Shown in pieces: positions 19,946 to 29,529 of a stretch of 58,222 bases of DNA. Below the pieces are notes generated by a model, which did not search any database, had not been told where the DNA came from, and saw nothing but the letters and a program-made list of their open reading frames with translations. How positions within the stretch are numbered: the stretch's first letter is position 1; the number at the start of each line of letters is the position of its first letter. Made by a program: the position numbers and the translations under genes. The stretch is from Desulfobulbus sp. (GTDB lineage: Bacteria > Desulfobacterota > Desulfobulbia > Desulfobulbales > Desulfobulbaceae): positions 1 to 58,222 of the forward strand of contig NZ_JAVBXR010000113.1 in NCBI RefSeq assembly GCF_030824455.1, given 5' to 3'.

Positions 19946-22095
19946 GTTTTCTCTCCTTGTTCTTCGCTGCAGTGCGGCAGGCTGAAACAGAGTGTTGCGC
20001 CTTGGTCCTTGCAGCCCTTGGCTTCCAATATCCCGCCGTGCCGGTGGATGATGCGTTGCACCGTGGCGAGCCCAATGCCGATGCCGGGAAACTCCTCCTG
20101 GCGGTGGAGTCGCTGGAAGGGTTGGAAGAGTTGCGCCGCGTGCGCCATGTCAAACCCGGCGCCGTTGTCCTCGACACAGATGAAATGGTGGGTTTCCGTT
20201 GTTCGGGAGAAAACCCGAATGGCGGCCGCCTCGCGTTTTGACGTATATTTCCAGGCGTTGTCGAGGAGATTGCGCATCACCAGCTCCAGCATGGCGGCGT
20301 CGCCCTGGACAATCAACCCTGGTTCCACCTCCAGGCGAACCTGCCTGTCCGGCGCCTGCTGGGCAAGTTCGGCAAACAGCCGGCGCGCAATGGCCGACAG
20401 GTCAACCGGATTGCGTTGCAGTTGTTTGCGGGTGCTGCGCGACAGGGTCAATAACCCGTCGATCAGCTCGGCCATCCTACGGCCGCCGAGGATGATCTGC
20501 TCCAGATACACCCTGGCCTCGCCCTCCAGTTGGTTGCCGTAATCTTCAATCAAGGCCTGGGAAAAACCGCTCATCGCCCGCAAGGGGCCGCGCAGATCGT
20601 GGGAAACGGCATAGGTGAAACTTTCCAGCTCGCTGTTTGCCGCCGACAGTTCGGCGGTGCGCTCGGCCACCCGTCGTTCCAGATGGGCATTGAGACGGTG
20701 GATTTCCAGTTCCGCCAGTTTGTGCCGGGTGATGTCCTCGGAAAAAATTACAATGCCGCCAACCACGCCGTCGGCGGCAAACCAGGGGCGAACCTCCCAA
20801 CGCAGCCATTGCACCGAGCCGTCCGCCCGTTTGAAGCGGTCGGCCTCCTTGCGGATCACTTCGCCCGCCAGAGCCCGTCGATGCACCGCCTTCAACTCTT
20901 CCCCAATCTCGGGAAACATCTGGTAATGGCTGCAGCCAACAAGGTCGCGGCCGCTAAGCGCGTAGTCGTCCAGCCAGCGTCGGCTGACGGCAAGGTAGCG
21001 CATTTGATCGTCAAACATGGCCAGCGAGGCCGGGGCGTGTTCGATGAACAATTTGAGCCGCGCCTCGCTCTCGCGCAGTTCCCGCTCGGCGCGACGACGG
21101 GCGCTGACGTCGACATGGGTGCCGACCAGACGGACAATCCGGCCTGAATCGTCCTTGACCGGAAAGGCCCGCGAGAGGATGTTGAGATACTCGCCGTTTT
21201 GATGCCGGAGGCGAAATTCGGTTTCCAGCCGATCGGTTTTTCCCGCCAGCAGTGCCTCCACCAGGCCAAGGGTTCGTTCCCGGTCGTCGGGATGGGTCAA
21301 CGTTTTCCAGGTGTCGAAATGATGCCGCAACTCGTTTGGTTGGTATCCGAGCATGTTGATCCACTGCGGCGAAAGATAGACCTCGTCGGTGCTCAAATCC
21401 CAGTCCCACACGCCGTCGTTGGCCCCGCGCATGGCCAACTGGAACCGTTCCTCGCTTCGGCGGAGTTCCTCTTGGGCGATTTCCTGCAGTTTTCTGCGCT
21501 CTTCGGCCTGCCGGCGGGCGCGATGCAGGTGTTCGTTGAGATAACTGGCGAGGATGCCGGAGCCGATCAGCATCCACCATTGGAACAGGTCGTACGGCTC
21601 TTGCATGCCCAGGCTGTACAACGGCGGGATGCCGAAATAATCAATCCCGAGCGCGGCGACGGCGGTGGCCAGCAGGCCGGGGCCTAATCCCCCCAGCACC
21701 GAGCTGAGGATAATGGGTAGCATGAACAGGATAAGCAATGGTCGCTCCCCGAAGGAGACAGAGATCGCCAACCGGACCAGCAGCATGGAGACGGTCACCA
21801 GCAGGGCGAAACAATAGGCGACCCAGCGGGGCAATCGCTCGCTTGACCGGATGAGGGCGGAAGTTTCGGCCGATTGTCGATCGGTCCGGTCGGGGATGAG
21901 GCACAGGGCCAGGAGCAGCAGCAGGGCGGTGAGGAGAATAAAGGCGATGCCCTTGGCGGTCGACAGCCGGGTTAGCGCGGCGACGTCAGTGAAGGCCAGA
22001 AGCAGACGGTCGGAGAAAAAAATCCATGCGGAACCGAACACGATGTACCCGACCGTGGCATGCGCAATAAACCGATTTCGGGCCGAAAGGTTCAT
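19942..22095 (-). CDS. Membrane sensor kinase: TM pair, DUF4118-like TM region, PAS-PAS-HisKA-HATPase
   Basis: The 717-residue protein has two hydrophobic helices (about 10-28 and 48-68), then a KdpD-like four-helix DUF4118 segment (about 92-190). A short coiled coil is followed by two PAS domains (about 213-335 and 345-460). The phosphorylation helix has H499 in AVSHDLRGPLRAMSGFSQ, the form seen in phytochrome-type kinases, and the ATPase domain ends the protein. A GGGGG stretch serves as a possible Shine-Dalgarno before the ATG. Its TGA overlaps the GTG of the Rcp1-like receiver, which is its likely partner. Confidence 0.9.
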   Translation of the reverse strand: MNLSARNRFIAHATVGYIVFGSAWIFFSDRLLLAFTDVAALTRLSTAKGIAFILLTALLLLLALCLIPDRTDRQSAETSALIRSSERLPRWVAYCFALLVTVSMLLVRLAISVSFGERPLLILFMLPIILSSVLGGLGPGLLATAVAALGIDYFGIPPLYSLGMQEPYDLFQWWMLIGSGILASYLNEHLHRARRQAEERRKLQEIAQEELRRSEERFQLAMRGANDGVWDWDLSTDEVYLSPQWINMLGYQPNELRHHFDTWKTLTHPDDRERTLGLVEALLAGKTDRLETEFRLRHQNGEYLNILSRAFPVKDDSGRIVRLVGTHVDVSARRRAERELRESEARLKLFIEHAPASLAMFDDQMRYLAVSRRWLDDYALSGRDLVGCSHYQMFPEIGEELKAVHRRALAGEVIRKEADRFKRADGSVQWLRWEVRPWFAADGVVGGIVIFSEDITRHKLAELEIHRLNAHLERRVAERTAELSAANSELESFTYAVSHDLRGPLRAMSGFSQALIEDYGNQLEGEARVYLEQIILGGRRMAELIDGLLTLSRSTRKQLQRNPVDLSAIARRLFAELAQQAPDRQVRLEVEPGLIVQGDAAMLELVMRNLLDNAWKYTSKREAAAIRVFSRTTETHHFICVEDNGAGFDMAHAAQLFQPFQRLHRQEEFPGIGIGLATVQRIIHRHGGILEAKGCKDQGATLCFSLPHCSEEQGEKT

Positions 22096-22201
22096 GAAAC
22101 CCCCGTAAGCGATAGGAACGAATGGTTATTTTGAAATCATACCACGCCTGTGCGAGAAAAGCGTTGAAAGATTGCAATGGCGACCTTGGCGCGCCCCTAA
22201 C

Positions 22202-25171
22202 TCAGCCCTGATCGATCACGGATCGCACCTTCTGGACCAACTGACTGGCGGAAAAGGGTTTTTCGAGAAAGTGCAGGCTCGCGTCCATGCCGCCGCCGTG
22301 GTGGGCGAGAATGTCTGCGGTGTACCCGGACATGAACAACACCTTGATTGCTGGAAGCAGTTCCAGCACGCGGCGGGACAGCTCGCGGCCGTTCATATCC
22401 GGCATGATCACGTCGGTGAGCAACAGGTCAATCGTCTCCTGCCGACGGTGGACAAGCTCCAGGGCCTGGAGCGGATTTTGGGCGACCAGCACGGTGTAGC
22501 CATGTTGCTCCAGGATAAAGGCTCCCATTTCGAGGATGACGGTTTCGTCTTCCACCAGAAGAATGGTTTCCGCGCCGCAGTGCATCCGGTTGCCCTTGGC
22601 GGTCGGCAGCGCCTGGGAGGCGGTTGTGACCCTGGGCAGGGAGATGCGGAAGGTCGTGCCCCGCAAAGGTTCGCTGGCAACGGCAATCGCCCCGTTGTTC
22701 TGTTTGACGATGCCGTACACCGTGGCCAATCCCAGGCCAGTGCCCCGGCCTTCTTCCTTGGTGGTGAAAAAAGGTTCGAAAATCTTTTCCTGGGTCTGCC
22801 GATCCATGCCGCAGCCGTTGTCGGCAATCGACAGTTGCACATAGTCGCCGGGGGAGAGATCAGGACAGTCGGCGCAATCCGCCGGGTCGACCGTCACATT
22901 GGCGGTGTGAATGATCAGGCGGCCGGGCCCGTCAATGGCGTCGCGGGCGTTGACCGCGAGATTGGCGAGCACCTGGCCGATCTGGGTGGCGTCCATCCGC
23001 ACCTGCCAGAGATTGGGGCCAGGATTCCATTGCAGGTCGATGTTCTCGCCGATCAGACGGTGCAGCATCTTCAGCGATCCGGAGATGGTCTCGTTGAGAT
23101 CAAGAATCCGGGGCGCGATCACCTGTTTGCGGGCAAAGGCCAGCAGTTGCCGGGTCAGGTCAGCCGAGTGTCGGGCCGCCTTGTGCACCTCGTACAGCCG
23201 TTTGTAGAGCGGATGCTGTTCCTCCAGCTCGTTTAAGGTCATCTCCACATAACTGCTGATCACGGTCAGCATGTTGTTGAAATCGTGCGCCACGCCGCCG
23301 GCCAAACGTCCCACCACCTCCATCTTTTGCGATTGCAGCAGTTGGCCCTCCAGTCGCCTCTTGGCGTCTTCGGTGCGCCTGCGTTCGGTGATGTCCCGAC
23401 TGACGCCCCGGTAGCCGCGAAACCGACCGGCTGGATCAAACACCGGTACAGCGCTGGATTCGAGGATCACCTCCACGCCGTCCTTCCTGACAAAGCTCAA
23501 ACACAGTTGGCTGTAAGGCCGCAGACCGGCGATCATGTCGGTGCAGGCCTGCACGGCCTCGGCAGGGTTGTTCTCGGCCAGCAGTTCCACCCAGGACAGG
23601 CCGACGCAGTCGTCCGGGGCGTAACCCAGCATGTCCAGGGATCGCGGGCTGGCGTAGGTAAAGCGGTGATCCGCGCCGGTCTCCCAGATGAAATCGCTGA
23701 TGCTTTCCACCAGATCGGTGTACCGTTTGGCGCTTTCCGCCCGCAATTTCTCCATGACCCTGCGTTTGCTCTGGTCGCGGAACACCAGGACCACGCCGGC
23801 AATGACTCCCGCCTCGTTGCGAATCGGCGCGCCGCTGTCGGCAATCGGCCTGCGGGTGTCGTCCTTGGCAATCAGCAGGATGTGATTGCTCATTTGCACG
23901 ATCACCCCGTGGTGCAAAACCCGTTCAACCGGCGATTCCACAGGCTCTCCGGTGTCTTCGTTGATCACCCGGAACACGGCGCCCAGCGGTTTGCCCAGGG
24001 CCTCGGTTTCCAGCCAGCCGGTCAGCGATTCGGCCACCGGGTTCATGCGGGTGATCAGGCCGGCGGCGTCGGTGGCAATGACGCCCTCGCCGATGCCGTA
24101 GAGGGTGGCGCGGATCTCTTCGCGGGTTTGCCGATGTTGCTGTTCTTCCTGGAGCAGGGCTGCATTCAAGGATTTTTGTCGGGAAAGGCTGGCAAGCTGC
24201 ACCAAAAAACCGGCGACAGTGGTCGCCAGGACCACCAGCAGCATGATTCCCCCGACGCGGTAGCGGGCTTCGGCGGCGATTTCCGCGAAATCGAGTTTGG
24301 TGATCATGAACCAGTCGGTTTCCGGGACGCGATTCAAATAGGCCAGTGTTTCGACATTGCGGTAATCCGCCCCGCGAACAACGCCGGTTGCGCCGAGAAC
24401 GGCCTGAACTGCAGGCGAGGAGGTTCGGGTGAGCGGGTGGCGAAACGACAGTCCGGAAATGGCGCCGTGCCGGGGTTGGTTGAGCAGAAGCGCACTCTCG
24501 CCGTCCCGTCCCACCAAAAGCGATTCCGCGTTGCCGTGAGCAATCGGCCAGGATTGGATCATCGGGTACAGGTCGCGCTGCGGGTCGGCCACCAGCAGGA
24601 GCACCAGGGCCACCTTGTCGCCGTCAAACACCGGCGCCGCCACATTGACGTGGATCCGGTTGCAGTTGTTGCAATAAAAGAAATCGCCCAATACCGCCTG
24701 TTTCGAGGCGACAACCTGCCGCAGGAGGATCTGTTCCTCACTCTCGAGTTGGGTGACGCGCGGCAGCAGCGAGAGGCGAATGCGACCCTCGCCGTCGGCC
24801 ATGATCATGTTGAAGTAGCCTTCGTTCTCACGAAAAAATTGCAGCCGTTGCCTGAGGTCTTCAAGCGTCCCGGCATGGCCGGTTTGCAGCCATTGCAGGG
24901 CAAGGAAACGGACCATGCCCGACGCGTTCATCCGCGCGTCGGCCAGCCGCTCCTGACGCCAGGCGAGCAGTTGGTTGGTTTTCAGTTGGGCGATTGCTTC
25001 AAGATTGGCGGCGTGCTCCGCCTGGATGCTTCGCTCCTGCTGGCGGTACAACCCGTAGCCGGCGGCAACAAGGCCGGCGCCGACCAGGCAAAGCAGGGCC
25101 AGCAGCGGCCAGAGCTTACTGACAGGCTGTTTGGGGGCAATTGATGCGGGGCAGGTCGGAGAGGGGTTCAT
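22202..25171 (-). CDS. Membrane hybrid sensor kinase: Cache-like-PAS-PAS-HisKA-HATPase-REC
   Basis: The 989-residue protein has TM helices at about 20-42 and 306-328 flanking a periplasmic Cache-like domain of about 260 residues. That domain contains a C167-N-N-C170 pair that could respond to redox state or metal. Inside the cell are PAS domains at about 350-470 and 485-600, the helix with H629 in AGGVAHDFNNML, the ATPase domain (about 725-847) and a C-terminal receiver with D920. The phosphate can therefore move internally to D920 and onward. No Shine-Dalgarno is evident. The gene is separated from the upstream chemoreceptor gene by a terminator. Confidence 0.9.
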   Translation of the reverse strand: MNPSPTCPASIAPKQPVSKLWPLLALLCLVGAGLVAAGYGLYRQQERSIQAEHAANLEAIAQLKTNQLLAWRQERLADARMNASGMVRFLALQWLQTGHAGTLEDLRQRLQFFRENEGYFNMIMADGEGRIRLSLLPRVTQLESEEQILLRQVVASKQAVLGDFFYCNNCNRIHVNVAAPVFDGDKVALVLLLVADPQRDLYPMIQSWPIAHGNAESLLVGRDGESALLLNQPRHGAISGLSFRHPLTRTSSPAVQAVLGATGVVRGADYRNVETLAYLNRVPETDWFMITKLDFAEIAAEARYRVGGIMLLVVLATTVAGFLVQLASLSRQKSLNAALLQEEQQHRQTREEIRATLYGIGEGVIATDAAGLITRMNPVAESLTGWLETEALGKPLGAVFRVINEDTGEPVESPVERVLHHGVIVQMSNHILLIAKDDTRRPIADSGAPIRNEAGVIAGVVLVFRDQSKRRVMEKLRAESAKRYTDLVESISDFIWETGADHRFTYASPRSLDMLGYAPDDCVGLSWVELLAENNPAEAVQACTDMIAGLRPYSQLCLSFVRKDGVEVILESSAVPVFDPAGRFRGYRGVSRDITERRRTEDAKRRLEGQLLQSQKMEVVGRLAGGVAHDFNNMLTVISSYVEMTLNELEEQHPLYKRLYEVHKAARHSADLTRQLLAFARKQVIAPRILDLNETISGSLKMLHRLIGENIDLQWNPGPNLWQVRMDATQIGQVLANLAVNARDAIDGPGRLIIHTANVTVDPADCADCPDLSPGDYVQLSIADNGCGMDRQTQEKIFEPFFTTKEEGRGTGLGLATVYGIVKQNNGAIAVASEPLRGTTFRISLPRVTTASQALPTAKGNRMHCGAETILLVEDETVILEMGAFILEQHGYTVLVAQNPLQALELVHRRQETIDLLLTDVIMPDMNGRELSRRVLELLPAIKVLFMSGYTADILAHHGGGMDASLHFLEKPFSASQLVQKVRSVIDQG

Positions 25172-25212
25172 GATCTATTAACCATACAATGCTTCAGCGG
25201 TTTTCGGACAGT

Positions 25213-25250
25213 AAAATCCGCCGCCCGGGCCAGTGCCCAGGCGGCGGATT
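25213..25250 (-). terminator. Rho-independent terminator of the chemoreceptor gene
   Basis: AATCCGCCGCC (25215-25225) pairs with GGCGGCGGATT (25240-25250), with an inner GGGC/GCCC pair. The minus strand continues with TTTTAC. It lies about 40 bases after the chemoreceptor stop. Confidence 0.82.
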
Positions 25251-25289
25251 GGCGCCGACAACCCTTGAAGAAGGGGGAACAACAATAGT

Positions 25290-27272
25290 TCAAACTTTGA
25301 ATTTTTTGACCAGCGTTTCCAGTTGCTGGGCCAACTCGGAAAGACTCTGGGCGCTGCTCTGCACCTGAGCGGAGCCATCGCCCACCTGGGTCGATTGCTG
25401 GCTGATCTCGGTGACGTCGCGGGTGATGTCGGCCACCACAACCGAGCTTTGCGCCACGTTTTCGTTGACTTCGGCAATGCCCTGGGAAGCCTGGGCGATG
25501 TTGCCGGCGATTTCGCTGGTGGCCGCCGACTGCTCTTCCACGGCGGTGGCAATGGCGTTGATGACGCTGTTGATGTCGACGATGACCTCGGAAATCTTGG
25601 CGATGTCCTCAATGGCGCCGCCGGTGGTGGTTTGCATGTCGCTGATTTGATTCTTGATGTCCACCGTGGCCTCGGCGGTTTGACGGGCCAGTTCCTTGAT
25701 CTCGTTGGCCACCACCGCAAACCCCTTGCCCGCCTCGCCGGCGCGGGCCGCCTCGATGGTGGCGTTGAGGGCCAGAAGGTTGGTCTGTTCGGATATTTCA
25801 GTGATGGTTTCAGTCACCCTACCGATTTTTTTGGCTGATTCGCCCAGATCGGCCATCTTGGCCGAGGTGGCCTGCGATTGTTTCACGGCCGCGTCGGTGA
25901 TGTTCCGGGCTTTTTCCGCGCTTTCGGCAATTTCGTTGACCGTGGCGGTCATCTCTTCGGTGGAGGAGGCGATCATGTTGACGTTGCTGGTGGACTGCTC
26001 CATGGCCGCCGACACCGAATGGAAGTTGGTGCTCATCTCTTCGGTGGCTGCGGCAACCGAGCCCGATTTGTCGGCGGTGTCTTTGGCGGCCGACGACAAT
26101 TGCCGGGAGACAGCCGCCAGATCGGTGGACGACATCGAGAGGCTGTTGACGCCGATGATGATTTCCTTGATCATCGAGCCCAACTGACCAACCATCTGGT
26201 TGAGCGAGCGGGCCATCAGGCCGATCTCGTCGCCCTGGTTGACGTCCAATTTACTGGTGAAGTCGCCGCCCGCCATGGTTTCGGCAAAGGCGGCGGTTTT
26301 GCGCACCGGTCCGGTGATTGCCCGGGTGAGAAAAACGGCAAAGGCAACGCCGAGCAACAGGGCGACCGTGGAGAGCAGCAGCATAGTGCGGATGGCGGTC
26401 TGGCCTGTCGCGATGAGCGAGGCTCCGAGATCGGTCTGATCCTTGACGTAGGTGGTGAGAATTGCGGAAACCAGGTTGGCAATTTCATCGCCGAGTTTGG
26501 TCAATGTCCCGTTGTAGACCGTGTTGCGGCCCATGGTCGCCTTGGCCATCTGGTTGAACGCGTCGATGTAGGTTTTGGCGTCGGTCAGAATTTTCTGCGC
26601 TTTGGCCCTGCGCTCCGCATGGGCTCCGCCGGCCACTTGCCCGAGGAGTTCCTGCATTTTGGCGTTTTCCTCCACCACCAGGGCCGCGTCTTTTTCGGTG
26701 GCGGTGGCCAAGAAGCGCTGCGCGTAGAGCCTGGCCAGCAGCATGTGCTGGGTCGCCAGGGCAGCCTTAGTGGTGGCGTCAAAGTCCTGGTCGTTTTTGG
26801 CCGAGGTCATGACGACGTTCATGTCGTTTTGCATCACCGGGCCCAGACCCCGCAGGACATCGTTGATAATGCGGTCGCTCTCCTTGATGTCGTTGATAAG
26901 CTGTTCAAAGGCGGTTTGATAGGCGTCGGCGTTGTGGTCGATCTCGGCGATCTTAGCCGCGCGTTCAGGATTTTTAATCCGCGTTTTGGCTTCGTTCAGG
27001 GCGGCCTGCAGCTTGCCCATGAATTCTTTGTATTCCTGCTGATCCTTGTCGCTGTGGGTGATCATGAAATCTTTAACCTGCATCCGCACTTCAAGCATCA
27101 TCTCTTGCAGATGGAACACATGATTGGAGTTGGCGGCCCGCCGGTCGTATTCATTGACGCCGCTGGCCGCCGTCTTCAGTCCATTCCAGGAAAAGAACGA
27201 CACAATGAGCAGTAAGGCGAGAATGAATCCGAAACCGCTACCGATTTTTACCGATAATTTGAGCGTGTTCAT
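25290..27272 (-). CDS. Methyl-accepting chemotaxis protein
   Basis: The protein has 660 residues from the ATG at 27272. TM1 is near residues 5-27, then a helical periplasmic region of about 260 residues resembles the helical bimodular sensor type. TM2 near 293-318 is followed by a HAMP domain and a long signalling coiled coil with the hairpin [28 protein letters not shown] split around the tip. It signals to CheA/CheW, which are not in the window. The C-terminus has no NWETF-type tether. The ATG has a lacZ-like GGAAACAGCC leader; a GTG at 27287 overlapping the TGA of the preceding gene is the alternative start. It is cotranscribed with the 130-residue unknown. Confidence 0.93.
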   Translation of the reverse strand: MNTLKLSVKIGSGFGFILALLLIVSFFSWNGLKTAASGVNEYDRRAANSNHVFHLQEMMLEVRMQVKDFMITHSDKDQQEYKEFMGKLQAALNEAKTRIKNPERAAKIAEIDHNADAYQTAFEQLINDIKESDRIINDVLRGLGPVMQNDMNVVMTSAKNDQDFDATTKAALATQHMLLARLYAQRFLATATEKDAALVVEENAKMQELLGQVAGGAHAERRAKAQKILTDAKTYIDAFNQMAKATMGRNTVYNGTLTKLGDEIANLVSAILTTYVKDQTDLGASLIATGQTAIRTMLLLSTVALLLGVAFAVFLTRAITGPVRKTAAFAETMAGGDFTSKLDVNQGDEIGLMARSLNQMVGQLGSMIKEIIIGVNSLSMSSTDLAAVSRQLSSAAKDTADKSGSVAAATEEMSTNFHSVSAAMEQSTSNVNMIASSTEEMTATVNEIAESAEKARNITDAAVKQSQATSAKMADLGESAKKIGRVTETITEISEQTNLLALNATIEAARAGEAGKGFAVVANEIKELARQTAEATVDIKNQISDMQTTTGGAIEDIAKISEVIVDINSVINAIATAVEEQSAATSEIAGNIAQASQGIAEVNENVAQSSVVVADITRDVTEISQQSTQVGDGSAQVQSSAQSLSELAQQLETLVKKFKV

Positions 27273-27283
27273 GGCTGTTTCCG

Positions 27284-27676
27284 TCACTGGAGGTTATTGT
27301 TGAGTTGCTCTTTTCTGTATATGTTGGCGAGAAATTCAGTCGCGTCGTCGATGTTGCTGTCTAAATATGCCACAAATCGCGGGGAAAGATGTGGATATTT
27401 ATTGTTGGTGATGTTAATTTCGTTGTCCATGATCAAGAGAATCCGGAAATTTTCATATTCTTCGCGCAGGTCGAGCAAATCGCTGATGTCGGCGTCGTCG
27501 AGCGCAAAGAGAATGATGACGTCGTTGCTGCGAAGGTGCAGACACAGCGGCGAGTCAAATCGGGAGCCGGGAGGCAACGTGATCAAGGTGCTGTTCAGGG
27601 GCAATTGCCGCATATAATCTTCCACCCGACGGAAAGATTCCGACTCTCTGGCCGCATACAAAAAAATATTTTTCAT
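27284..27676 (-). CDS. Protein of unknown function, receiver-like alternating alpha/beta fold without an obvious phospho-acceptor
   Basis: I do not recognise this 130-residue protein. The pattern of hydrophobic strands ([32 protein letters not shown]) separated by amphipathic helices looks like a five-stranded receiver-type fold. The expected Asp after strand 3 and the conserved Lys before the last helix are not clearly in place, so a pseudo-receiver is the best guess. The start at 27676 is set by GGAGG five bases upstream; the open frame extends further without a site. Its TGA (27284-27286) lies 11 bases before the chemoreceptor ATG, and overlaps an alternative GTG. A sigma-54-like promoter precedes it. 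Confidence 0.65.
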   Translation of the reverse strand: MKNIFLYAARESESFRRVEDYMRQLPLNSTLITLPPGSRFDSPLCLHLRSNDVIILFALDDADISDLLDLREEYENFRILLIMDNEINITNNKYPHLSPRFVAYLDSNIDDATEFLANIYRKEQLNNNLQ

Positions 27677-27709
27677 CCTTTCCTCCGAGTGCGGGTTGCA
27701 CGTTGGCAA

Positions 27710-27726
27710 AGCATGCCGCCTCCCAA
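27710..27726 (-). promoter_or_regulatory. Candidate sigma-54 (-24/-12) promoter
   Basis: The minus strand reads TTGGGAGGCGGCATGCT. It keeps the essential GG and GC exactly ten bases apart and matches the YTGGCACGN4TTGCW consensus except at three positions. The predicted start is about 22 bases before the start codon at 27676. The gene immediately upstream encodes a sigma-54 activator. Confidence 0.45.
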
Positions 27727-27859
27727 GGCTATGCAGAATTGTTGCCAGAGCTGCACGATCTCTGTCATAAATAAATTTTGTTGTATTTGAGGAGGTTGCC
27801 GTGAAAAAGGCAGGTGCTGCCACTAAGCGGAGGAGTTGCTGACAGTCTGCTCAGGCGAG

Positions 27860-27904
27860 TTGTCCAGTTTCTTGGACAGACGGTTGTCTAATTATTCAGA
27901 CAAC
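27860..27904. promoter_or_regulatory. Two tandem inverted repeats, candidate upstream activator sites
   Basis: TGTCCA-N6-TGGACA (27861-27878) and GTTGTCT-N8-AGACAAC (27883-27904) share the half-site TTGTC(C/T). Their centres are 24 bases apart. They lie about 150-180 bases upstream of the -24/-12 element, the usual distance for enhancer-binding proteins. The activator gene at 28000 is the obvious candidate binder. They could alternatively fold as RNA hairpins ending the activator transcript, but neither strand has a U-run after them. Confidence 0.45.
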
Positions 27905-27999
27905 GAGGCGAGGCAAGGCGGATGCGGTAGCGCGTTGATTTGCCGGCAGGCGTGGCTTGCACAATGCAAACGGCCTGTGAGCGGGAAAGGAGAAGGCGC

Positions 28000-29409
28000 T
28001 TATTGAAGCGGCTCCATTGTGGAACCGATGTCGTGGAGGCTCATCAGTTGGTACAGGCGGGCGCGGGAAAGGCCGGAGACCAGGCAGGCCTCTTTGACGC
28101 TGCCTTGGGTCGAGTGCAGGAGTTGCCGCAGGTATTCGCGCTCTTTTGCCGATCTGAAATCCTTCCAGGTCGGGAGGGACGCTCCAGAGGTCCGGGAATG
28201 AGCATCTCCAGAGGGGGCAGCGTCGTTTTGCATGTTCTCCAGGGTCTTGCGCACCCGGATGTGGTCAGGCAGGTGATAGGCAAAGAGGGTGTGGTGGTGA
28301 ACGGCGTTTGCAAAGACCTGTTCCAGGGTTTGCTGCAGTTCGCGAACGTTGCCCGGCCAATCGTAGGCATGCAGGTGTTCGAAAAATTCGTCGGCAACGC
28401 CTTTGGAGCCAATTTTAGCCCGATCACAGAGGCGGGCAAGGAAGTGGCGACTCAGGGGGCGAATGTCTTCCTTCCTGTCCCGTAGGCGCGGCAGGTGGAG
28501 GGAAAGAGAGCGGAGGCGGTAGAGCAGGTCGGTACGAAAAGCGCCCGAGGCCGCATCCTGGTCAAGGTCGCGGTTGGTGGCCGCTATGACGCGGAAATTG
28601 CTGTATTCTTCCTTGGCGGCCCCGACCGGGCGAAACCAGTGTTCCTGCAGGACGCGGAGAAAGGTTTTTTGCATCCGCTCGGGCAATTCGCCCACCTCGT
28701 CAAGAAACAGGGTGCCGTTGTGGGCCATCTTGATCAACCCGGCAGAGGCGCGGTCAGCGCCGGTGAAGGCCCCTTTGACGTGGCCAAACAGGGTGCTTTC
28801 GATCAGGGTTTCCGGCAAAGAGGCGCAATCAACCACCACAAAGGCCTGCTCGCTCCGGTTGGAATTGTCATGAATGGCCCGGGCAAAAATCTCCTTGCCG
28901 ACGCCGGTTTCGCCGGTAATCAAGACGTTGGCATCGCTGGCCGCCGCACTGGCCACCTGATCCAGGCAAGCGCCCAGGCATGAGCTTTTGCCGATGATCG
29001 CGTCGCGTTTGAGGGCGGTCGGGATGCGGTCGATCCGCTTTTTTTCCTCACGGTATTGCAGAGCGCGGGTCAGGGGCAGCAGCAGATTGCGCAGCACGTG
29101 CGGCTTTTCCAGGTAACTCCAGGCGCCGGATTGGATCGCCTTTTTGGCGCCGTCCGGGTCGCCGGAGCCCGTCATGATGATGATTTGCGGTTGGGAAGGG
29201 GCGTCTGCCAGGGCGGGAAAGGCGTCCAGGCCGTTGCCGTCGGGCAGTTGCACGTCAAGAAAGACGACGTCAAAGGGGCTGCAACGCGCGTGCGCCACGC
29301 CGTCGGCAAGCGTTGCGGCAATGGCGACGACGTGGTTGGCCTGTTGGAGATGGCTGGCCAGCATCTCGGTCAGCATGAAATCGTCGTCAATAATCAGAAT
29401 ATCGGCCAT
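28000..29409 (-). CDS. Sigma-54-dependent response regulator (NtrC family): REC-AAA-Fis
   Basis: The 469-residue protein starts at the ATG at 29409; a TTG at 29457 would add 16 residues. The receiver has D52 and K102 (EKP). The AAA+ domain has Walker A GETGVGKE (166-173), the sigma-54-contacting GAFTGA loop (213-218), Walker B TLFLDE (233-238) and the arginine-finger region FRTDLLYRL. The C-terminal Fis-type helix-turn-helix spans about 430-462. Such proteins bind enhancers and hydrolyse ATP to open sigma-54 promoters. It lies 120 bases after the kinase gene that probably phosphorylates it, and directly upstream of a region with matching candidate sites. Confidence 0.95.
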   Translation of the reverse strand: MADILIIDDDFMLTEMLASHLQQANHVVAIAATLADGVAHARCSPFDVVFLDVQLPDGNGLDAFPALADAPSQPQIIIMTGSGDPDGAKKAIQSGAWSYLEKPHVLRNLLLPLTRALQYREEKKRIDRIPTALKRDAIIGKSSCLGACLDQVASAAASDANVLITGETGVGKEIFARAIHDNSNRSEQAFVVVDCASLPETLIESTLFGHVKGAFTGADRASAGLIKMAHNGTLFLDEVGELPERMQKTFLRVLQEHWFRPVGAAKEEYSNFRVIAATNRDLDQDAASGAFRTDLLYRLRSLSLHLPRLRDRKEDIRPLSRHFLARLCDRAKIGSKGVADEFFEHLHAYDWPGNVRELQQTLEQVFANAVHHHTLFAYHLPDHIRVRKTLENMQNDAAPSGDAHSRTSGASLPTWKDFRSAKEREYLRQLLHSTQGSVKEACLVSGLSRARLYQLMSLHDIGSTMEPLQ

Positions 29410-29529
29410 CTGCAAACACGTGTTGAGGCGTTTGCCGGAACTGCTGCGGTCTGTCAATAGGCCGTACAGTGAGCAAACACATTGAAACTGTTATAAAAGA
29501 ATACTCTATTTCGCCTCCGTTGCACCAGT

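Noticed and set aside
23285..25144. 619-codon plus-strand open frame
   Set aside because: It mirrors the 989-residue hybrid kinase on the other strand, with low-complexity composition and no domain.
27953..27968. Plus-strand sigma-54-like TGGC...TGCA element
   Set aside because: The GG-N10-GC spacing fits, but it points into the 3' end of the oppositely oriented activator gene.
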